Source of the DNA: Liolophura sinensis
Taxonomy: Eukaryota > Mollusca > Polyplacophora > Chitonida > Chitonidae
Assembly (NCBI RefSeq): GCF_032854445.1
Contig: NC_088297.1
Span: 26,155,915-26,219,914 of the forward strand
Length of the DNA: 64,000 nucleotides
Direction of reading: 5' to 3'
Positions 52,401-61,400 of the stretch are shown piece by piece. Positions within the stretch are counted from its first letter, which is position 1. Every line of letters begins with the position of its first letter. A program made the position numbers and the translations under genes. The notes under the pieces were generated by a model that saw only the letters and a program-made list of their open reading frames with translations, was not told the origin of the DNA and made no database searches.

Positions 52401-55400
52401 GGCTCACTGCTTGGTTTCAAACTAATCACATGCAAGGTCACCAAACAATCAGATGTGCATCATTTATTTCATGTAGCCCTACCTATCCAATGAAGAGGGT
52501 CCCAGACAAATGTTCCTATTGACGTTCTCTGCTGTTACACTACTGTAACAGTGCTTGTCAACCAGTGTTCCTATTGACATTCTCTGCTGTTACGCTACTG
52601 TTACAGTGCTTGTCAACCAATGTTCCTATTGACATTCTCTGCTGTTACGCTACTGTAACAGGGCTTGTCAACCAATGTTCCTATTGACATTCTCTGCTGT
52701 TACGCTACTGTAACAGGGCTTGTCAACCAATGTTCCTATTGACATTCTCTGCTGTTACGCTACTGTAACAGTGCTTGTCAACCAGTGTTCCTATTGACAT
52801 TCTCTGCTGTTACGCTACTGTAACAGTGCGTGTCAACCAATGTTCCTGTTGACATTCTCTGCTGTTACGCTACTGTTACAGTGCTTGTCAACCAATGTTC
52901 CTGTTGACATTCTCTGCTGTTATGCTACTGTAACAGTGCTTGTCAATCAGTGTTCCTATTGACATTCTCTGCTGTTGCGCTACTGTAACAGTGCTTGTCA
53001 ATCAATGTTCCTATTGACATTCTCTGCTGTTACGCTACTGTAACAGTGCTTGTCAACCACCACTTCATCTTAAGAATGCAACTATACCAAAACAGTGACA
53101 TATTTCAGAAGATAACAAATGTATACACTACTAACACCAGCTTGTTTGAGACAGGCAATGTTCCCCATTCTAACACAACACACACCATACTTCTTACAGC
53201 ACATGTGCCACCACTAGGGTCACAGTGATGAGGCAGGCATCTTGGTTTTCACCAAAATTTGGACGCAGTACTTTGAGAGTGCACTACCATCCATAGTTTT
53301 TCAAAATGAGTATTAGAATACAAACAAGGTCTTTTTTAAGCTTGGCCTGTTTTCAGACACAAAAATTTCCTGGCCCACTGTACTCTGTTGTATGGAAGAA
53401 CTTGTTTCGAATAACCATGAGACCCTTGGAACACATTAGCAGTGCAGAACTGTTGGGTAGAAATTTTATATATGTACATATATCATGAACATGTCCAATT
53501 TAATTTGATACAGATTCACAATTGTTCATATTTTCTCTTTTAATAGGAATCTTACTCAGTGGTTTCTCAACATTCACCCCAAAGTTTATAGAGTCTCAGT
53601 TCAGTCTGACCTCTGGACAAGCAGCTCAGTTTGTGGGTAAGTAACCTTGGTAACCAGCATGTTAAGTAACCATGGTAACCATTATATTAAGTAGCTATAA
53701 TAACCATGATAAAAAGTAACCATCATTACCACATTATTTTACTGTGTTAATAAGCTCATTATGTATCAGTTGGTGTAAACCAGCATATTAAGTAACCATG
53801 GCAACCAGGACATTAATTATTCATGGTAAACGCATTAAGAGACCCAGGTTATGATGAATGAGTAATCTTGGTAACTCCTCACTTGATGATCAGCAAAATG
53901 AAGAAAGGCCATATGCTGGTCGTGGTTGTTATACTGTAACTGAGCGAGGTGAAAGGCCATATGCTGGTTGTAGTTGTTATACTGTAACTGAGCGAGGTGA
54001 AAGGCCATATGCTGGTTGTGGTTGTTATATTGGAATAAAGTGAGGTGAAAGGCCATATGCTGGTTGTGGTTGTTATATTGGAAGTGAGTGAGGTGAAAGG
54101 CCATATGCTGGTTGTAGTTGTTATATTGGAACTGAGTGAGGTGAAAGGCCATATGCTGGTCGTGGTTGTTATATTGGAAGTGAGTGAGGTGAAAGGCCAT
54201 ATGCTGGTTGTAGTTGTTATATTGGAACTGAGTGAGGTGAAAGGCCATATGCTGGTTGTAGTTGTTATATTGGAACTGAGTGAGGTGAAAGGCCATATGC
54301 TGGTCGTGGTTGTTATACTGTAATAGAGTGAGGTGAAAGGCCATATGCTGGTTGTGGTTGTTATATTGGAACTAAGTGAGTTGAAAGGCCATACGCTGGT
54401 TGTCGTTGTTATATTGGAACTGAGTGAGGTGAAAGGCCATACGCTACTCGTGGTTTTTATACTGTAATTGAGTGATGTGAAAGGCCATATGCTGGTTGTG
54501 GTTGTTATATTGGAACTGAGTGAGGTGAAAGGCCATACGCTGCTAGTGGTTTTTATACTGTAATTGAGTGATGTGAAAGGCCATATGCTGGTTGTGGTTG
54601 TTATATTGGAACTGAATGAGGTGAAAGGCCATACGCTGGTTGTCGTTGTTATATTGGAACTGAGTGAGGTGAAAGGCCATATGCTGATTGTGGTTGTTAT
54701 ACTGTAATTGAGTGAGGTGAAAAGCCATATGCTGGTTGTCGTCGTTATATTGGAACTGAATGAGGTTAAAGGCCATACGCTGGTTGTGGTTGTTATACTG
54801 TAATTGAGTGAGGTGAAAGGCCATATGCTGGTTGTCGTTGGTATATTGGAACTGAGTGAGGTGAAAGGCCATATGCTGGTTGTGGTTGTTATACTGTAAT
54901 TGAGTGATGTGAAAGGCCATACGCTGGTTGTGGTTGTTATATTGGAACTGAGTGAGGTGAAAGACCATATGCTGGTTGTGGTTGTTATACTGTAATTGAG
55001 TGAGGTGAAAGGCCATATGCTGATTGTGGTTGTTATATTGGAACTGAGTGAGGTGAAAGGTCATACGCTGGTTGTGGTTGTTATACTGTAATTGAGTGAG
55101 GTGAAAGGCCATACGCTGGTTGTGGTTGTTATATTGGAACTGAGTGAGGTGAAAGGCCATACGCTGGTTGTGGTTGTTATACTGTAATTGAGTGAGGTGA
55201 AAGGCCATATGCTGGTTGTGGTTGTTATACTGTAATTGAGTGATGTGAAAGGCCATAAGCTGATTGTGGTTGTTATATTGGAACTGAGTGAGGTGAAAGA
55301 CCATATGCTGGTTGTGGTTGTTATACTGTAATTGAGTGAGGTGAAAGGCCATATGCTGATTGTGGTTGTTATATTGGAACTGAGTGAGGTGAAAGACCAT

Positions 55401-58400
55401 ACGCCGATTGTGGTTGTTATACTGTAATTGAGTGAGGTGAAAGGCCATATGCTGATTGTGGTTGTTATACTGTAATTGAGTGAGGTGAAAGGCCACACGC
55501 TGATTGTGGTTGTTATATTGGAACTGAGTGAGGTGAAAGGCCATACGCTGGTTGTGGTTGTTATACTGTAATTGAGTGAGGTGAAAGGCCATACGCTGGT
55601 TGTGGTTGTTATATTGGAACTGAGTGAGGTGAAAGGCCATACGCTGGCCATCACCTGCCCTGCGCTAGGCTACATTACAACTAACAGAGGAAAAAGAACA
55701 AACAAAGCTGCTTGACTCTTGGTTCTCCGTGTTGATAATGCTATTGAACATTGTTCTGGTGTTTTAGGTTTTGTAGCGATCCCCGCCGGTGGAGGTGGGA
55801 CGTTACTGGGTGGGTACCTGGTGAAACGGTTTGACCTACGAGTACCGGGCATCATCCGTCTCTGTCTGTGCACCACAGTAACGAGCCTCACTCTCATCTT
55901 CGTCTTCCTGGTCCAGTGTCGCACCGTCCCGTTTGCTGGAGTCAACATTCCCTACCACTCGGACGCTGATAACACGTGAGGATCTATTATCATGATTAGA
56001 CAGATTTTATACCAGAAACAACGTGGAGTCTCGCAGAAGGGCAGTATTGCCACATGTCGGATTGCAGAAGGGCAGTATTGCCACATGTCGGATTGCTGAA
56101 GGGCAGTATTGCCACATGTCGGATTGCTGAAGGGCAGTATTGCCACATGTCGGATTGCAGAAGGGCAATATTGCCACATGTCTGATTGCACAAGGGCAGT
56201 ATTGCCACGTGTCCAGTTGCACAAAGACAGTATTGCCGCATGTGTCTGATAAAATGGAGTTATGAGTAAATGAGTAAAATGCGCCTTCATCATCAGAGCA
56301 TCTCTCTTTGGTGTAACGGTGCAGCATCTAACTTTCTTCTGCATTATTGCCTTTAAGGGTGGCCCTTTGTGTAAGAAAAACTAAAAACCTACATGCGTCA
56401 TGATAGAAGACATCAGTTATGCCATTTCCTTCAGATACATGTACAGTACAGCTCAGGTTAAAAGTCACACCTACGGTACAGCTCAGGTTAAAAGTCACAC
56501 CTACAGTACAGCTCAGGTTAAAAGTCACACCTACAGTACAGCTCAGATTAAAAGTCACACCTACTGTACAGCTCAGGTTAAAAGGCACTTGTTTACCGCT
56601 CGTATCGCGCTCCGGGATACTGAATAATGCTCCACTGGTGTGTGACAAACCCTCTACTGGGCTGTGTGGGAGACCTGCTGAGGAGCGCAGGATTATCGTC
56701 GGAAGGTGTGGATACAGTTCTGTCTACAGACACATCCTTGTTTGCAAGCGGTGCAGCCTGTGTTTCAGCTATTTGAACATATACCAGCCCTGAAAAGTGA
56801 AAAGTTTATTTTGCAGTGTGTAACCTACCTCTGCGCAACAAAATCAACTTGAATATGCGGAGTAAATATGCGATCAAATGATCGACTGGTGTCGACGGTC
56901 AGCGCACAGATTTAGAATTACATTTAAATTATACCATACAGAACCATGTAACAGATATTTTATAGTATGCTGGCCAAATCTTCTCATGAATTTAAAAAAC
57001 TAATGCGGCTTCCTTGTGAATAAAGCATGTGCAGTAGTGCACACTTCTTGCCTAGGACATCGCCCCAACACCGGCAAACAGCACTCTCAACCTCTGCGTG
57101 ATCCTTCGCACTGATGTCTTATCATTTGTCACGTTTGTATAAAGGTGACACCTAAATAACATCATGTATTCCTATTACTGCAAGGATCTTGTCAGCCTCA
57201 TATCAAAAGAACTAAAAAAGGAAATCAAGACCACCCAATGAAATTTGTGAAGCTTACAAGATTAGCCCACATCATTGATTGTCTATACAGACATGCTCAG
57301 TTGCTGATTGTCTATTCAGACATGCTCAGTTGCTGATTGTCTATTCAGACATGCTCAGTTGCTGATTGTCTATACAGACATGCTCAGTTGCTGATTGTCT
57401 TTTCAGACATGCTCAGTTGCTGACTAAATTGCCACCCAGGGAGTTGTACAGATTAGCCCACATCATTGATTGTCTATACAGACATGCTCAGTTGCTGACT
57501 AAATTGCCACTCAGGGAGTTGTACAGAAGAGGGATTTACACAGAAACAGTGAATTCAGCCCCAACAGCCAGTTTTCAGAGGTTAATTTATTCCTATTGTT
57601 CACGGTTTTCAGAACCAGTGTGTGTCAGTTAATAAAGTTAATCCCAGATTAAGCCCACAATAATCTCATTTACTGTTGCTACCGGTGATATTCTTTTACA
57701 CAAGTATAGTAAGCAGCAAAACATTACTGTCCCTTTAAAAAAAAAAACAACTTATAACCATATGTTTATTGGTACACATATTCACGTACAGTTTGCCTCA
57801 ACTTTTGTTCAAGTTCACTGATAAACTTTGATATCTGAATTCATCTGGGTGTTGGTGCAAACCATGTATTATTAAGCATAAACTAACAAAGTGGATTGAA
57901 TTCCATGCGGGCAATTTGTGGTAACAAAGGGTCAGAAAAAAAAGTATTTAACTACAAATTCTCAACAGTCGTACAGACAAAATTTGACTTGTCCTGTGTC
58001 ATGTTTTATTTTTTACCACTTCTGTACATACAATTCATATAGTAATAGCGCGTTGTTGTTGCATTGCATGTCAGGTTCCAAGTGTCAATTTAGTGATCTA
58101 AATGGAATGTAGGACATTTTCCCCTCCAGACATTACCCCCCCCCCCCCGCGCGACATTTCCCCTCCTGGACATTTTCCCCTCCCCATAAGTGAATATAAT
58201 GGTCTGTGGTCTGTCCTCCATTATCCATAGTCAAGGGTAGATCTTAATCATTGAAAGATTTACAACATTTGCAAACTGGAGAGTTTTGGCAAAAACGTGC
58301 AGCAGTTTTTTTCATAAGTGTCGTTCAGTTAAATTAAGTCAACACTTTGTAAGACAATCAGTCGGTACAACGAACGCAGGCCTTATATGGGAAAAGGACA

Positions 58401-61400
58401 GTAGACAAAATATACGGAGAATTTATTCATGATAAATAGATGTTTCATTATTTCCAACAACAAGCAATGTAAATAAAATGACTGTAGCCAGTGTTCCTGG
58501 CTTATGGGTTAATCCATTGACAGAGAAGTGATTAGCATATAGTAAGTGTAAGGATTAATGACTTGTCACAGCTTACTCCAAATTGTAGAGAACACAGGTC
58601 TATTCATTAGGCTTTTATCACAATACTGTCTTGTTTCTTCTGTCAACTGTTCTTTTCTCACTTTTATTTTCACTGTACAGTTTCATTTAATGGTTTTATA
58701 TACCATAAACATGCATATCTTCCTTCCATAAGAGGACACCCAGCATTATTATGGGAAGTTCCACTTTGATTATCAACATAATATCTTCACCATATAAAGA
58801 CAACTAACTGAATTTCGTAAATATATAAAAATAAACAAACGACTGTTTTGACCCCCTGACAGGCTACAGAGGCCTTAAAATCTTCACCATATGAAGACAA
58901 AGAAAAGAATTTTGAGATTACAAAAAAAAATTGGTTATTTTGACCCGATGGGTCTCCTCAAAACACCTCACTTAGAAGATCATATTTATATTTTCCACTG
59001 ATCATATATACATGTAGATATATAAGGAGGAAAAAATGCCCGGCGGGGGGGGGGGGGGAGGGTGGTTGGAATGTCCGTACCCCTTCTAAATCACCGAGTG
59101 GCAGATAATTTTTCACTGGCAAATGGCTCCCACAACAAGGAAAACCGTCTATGGAAGAAACAAAAGATATTTGTCCATCTTTTACCTTGTTATGGGAGAT
59201 GAAGGCTGAGCTAGTTTTAGCAGTCGTGGTGATCCATTGCAAACCTTGCATGGACTCGCTCGAAAATCACTACCTAAAAGAAGATTGCTACTTTGCGATC
59301 AAAAACACACACATCAGATATTTTACTTCAGTGTCATGTATTGTGTTAGTCTCTCAAAAATCTTTTAGATCATTCGAACAAAGAACTATATTTTCCGTCA
59401 TCAATTTCCCACACCCAGTGCGTAGGCCTTCCGGTGCTCAGCTACATGTGCGTGATCTGTCACAGTGGACAAATCACTCACTCTGCAGGCAAATGTCTGT
59501 CTACAGACCCCCTACAAACTCTCTACGATCATGCTAATCACCTGCCTGGTTTTGACTGGTACCTGAGCTGTACTGTATGCTCTATACCTTTGATGTCTGT
59601 TTGTACATGTAAATCTTTTATGTCAGAAGACAAAAAAGTTCATAAATCCCTTAAAAGTCTGTCTTCATGAGCATCTGAAATTGAGGTGTATACTGACTAA
59701 ATAACATTGTTTTAAACAGTATCAGATTTGAAGCTGCAAGGTTTGCAGATAACTTGTTGAAAGAGAAAATATGCTGTCATATTTTCTTCACATTTTGGGC
59801 ATGTTGTTGTTGTAACAGGAGCCTGTATATTTCGGCATGTTACTGTTGCAGAACGCTGAGTTACCTGGGGGCCAACCTGACAGAGCAGTGTAATGACCAC
59901 TGTCACTGTGAGCGTGAGATCTGGGATCCAGTCTGTGGCAAAGACAATATCATGTACTTCTCACCCTGCTATGCGGGTTGTCAAGTAACCATTGAGGGTG
60001 AGAAAAAGGTAAGGTTTGAGAAGTCAGGAGAGACAACATTTTTATTTTTCACCCTGCTACATGGGTTGTCAAGTAACCATTGAGGGTGAGAAAAAGGTAA
60101 GGTTTGAGAAGTCAGGAGAGACAACAACATTTTTACTTCTCACCCTGCTACATGGGTTGTCAAGTCACCATTGAGGGTGAGAAAAAGGTAAGGTTTGAGA
60201 AGTCAGGAGAGACAACAACATTTTAACTTCTCACCCTCCTACACAGGTTGTCAAGTAACCATTGAGGGTGAGAAAAAGGTAAAGGTTGAGAAGTGAGGAG
60301 GGACAACATCATGTACTTCTCACCTTGCTACACAGGTTGTCAAGTAACCATCGTGGGTGAGAAAAAGGTAAGGTTTGAGAAGTCAGGAGAGACAACATCA
60401 TGTACTTCTCACCCTGTTACACGGGTTGTCAAGTAACCATCAAGGGTGAGAAAAAGGTAGGGTTTGAATAGTCAGGAGAGACAACATCATGTATTTCTCA
60501 CCTTGCTACATGGGTTGTCAAGTAACCATCGAGGGTGAGAAAAAGGTAGGGTTTGAATAGTCAGGAGAGACAACATCATGTATTTCTCACCCTGTTACAC
60601 GGGTTGTCAAGTAACCATCGAGGGTGAGAAAAAGGTAGGGTTTGAATAGTCAGGAGAGACAACATCATGTATTTCTCACCCTGCTACATGGGTTGTCAAG
60701 TAACCATCAAAGGTGAGAAAGAGGTAAGGTTTGAGTAATCAGGAGAGACAACATCATGTACTTCTCACCTTGCTACATGGGTTGTCAAGTAACCATCAAA
60801 GGTGAGAAAAAGGTAAGGTTTGAGTAATCAGGAGAGACAACATCATGTACTTCTCACCTTGCTACATGGGTTGTCAAGTAACCATCAAAGTTGAGAAAAG
60901 GTAAGTTTTGAGTAGTCAGGAGAGACAACATCATGTACTTCTCACCTTGCTACATGGGTTGTCAAGTAACCATCAAAGGTGAGAAAAAGGTAGGGTTTGA
61001 ATAGTCAGGAGAGACAACATCATGTATTTCTTACCTTGCTACATGGGTTGTCAAGTAACCATCGAGGGTGAGAAAAAGGTAAGGTTTGAGTAATCAGGAG
61101 GGACAATATCATCTACTTCTCCTCCTACATGGGTTGTCAAGTAACCATCGAGGGTGAGAAAAAGGTAGGGTTTGAATAGTCAGGAGAGACAACATCATGT
61201 ATTTCTCACCCTGTTACACGGGCTGTCAAGTAACCATCAAAGGTGAGAAAAAGGTAGGGTTTGAATAGTCAGGAGAGACAACATCATGTACTTCCCACCT
61301 TGCTACATGGGTTGTCAAGTAACCATCAAGGTTGAGAAAAAGGTAGGGTTTGAATAGTCAGGAGAGACAACATCATGTATTTCTCACCCTGCTACATGGG

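Noticed and set aside
54543-55640. 365-codon minus-strand frame as a real gene
   Set aside because: It is entirely a 48-bp tandem array inside an intron; a second minus frame and a plus frame across the same array are also open, so the openness follows from unit length and composition.
59151-59537. 128-codon plus frame as an extra transporter exon
   Set aside because: Exons 7 and 8 already join in phase (2) and give the family's normal loop; the frame has no family resemblance.
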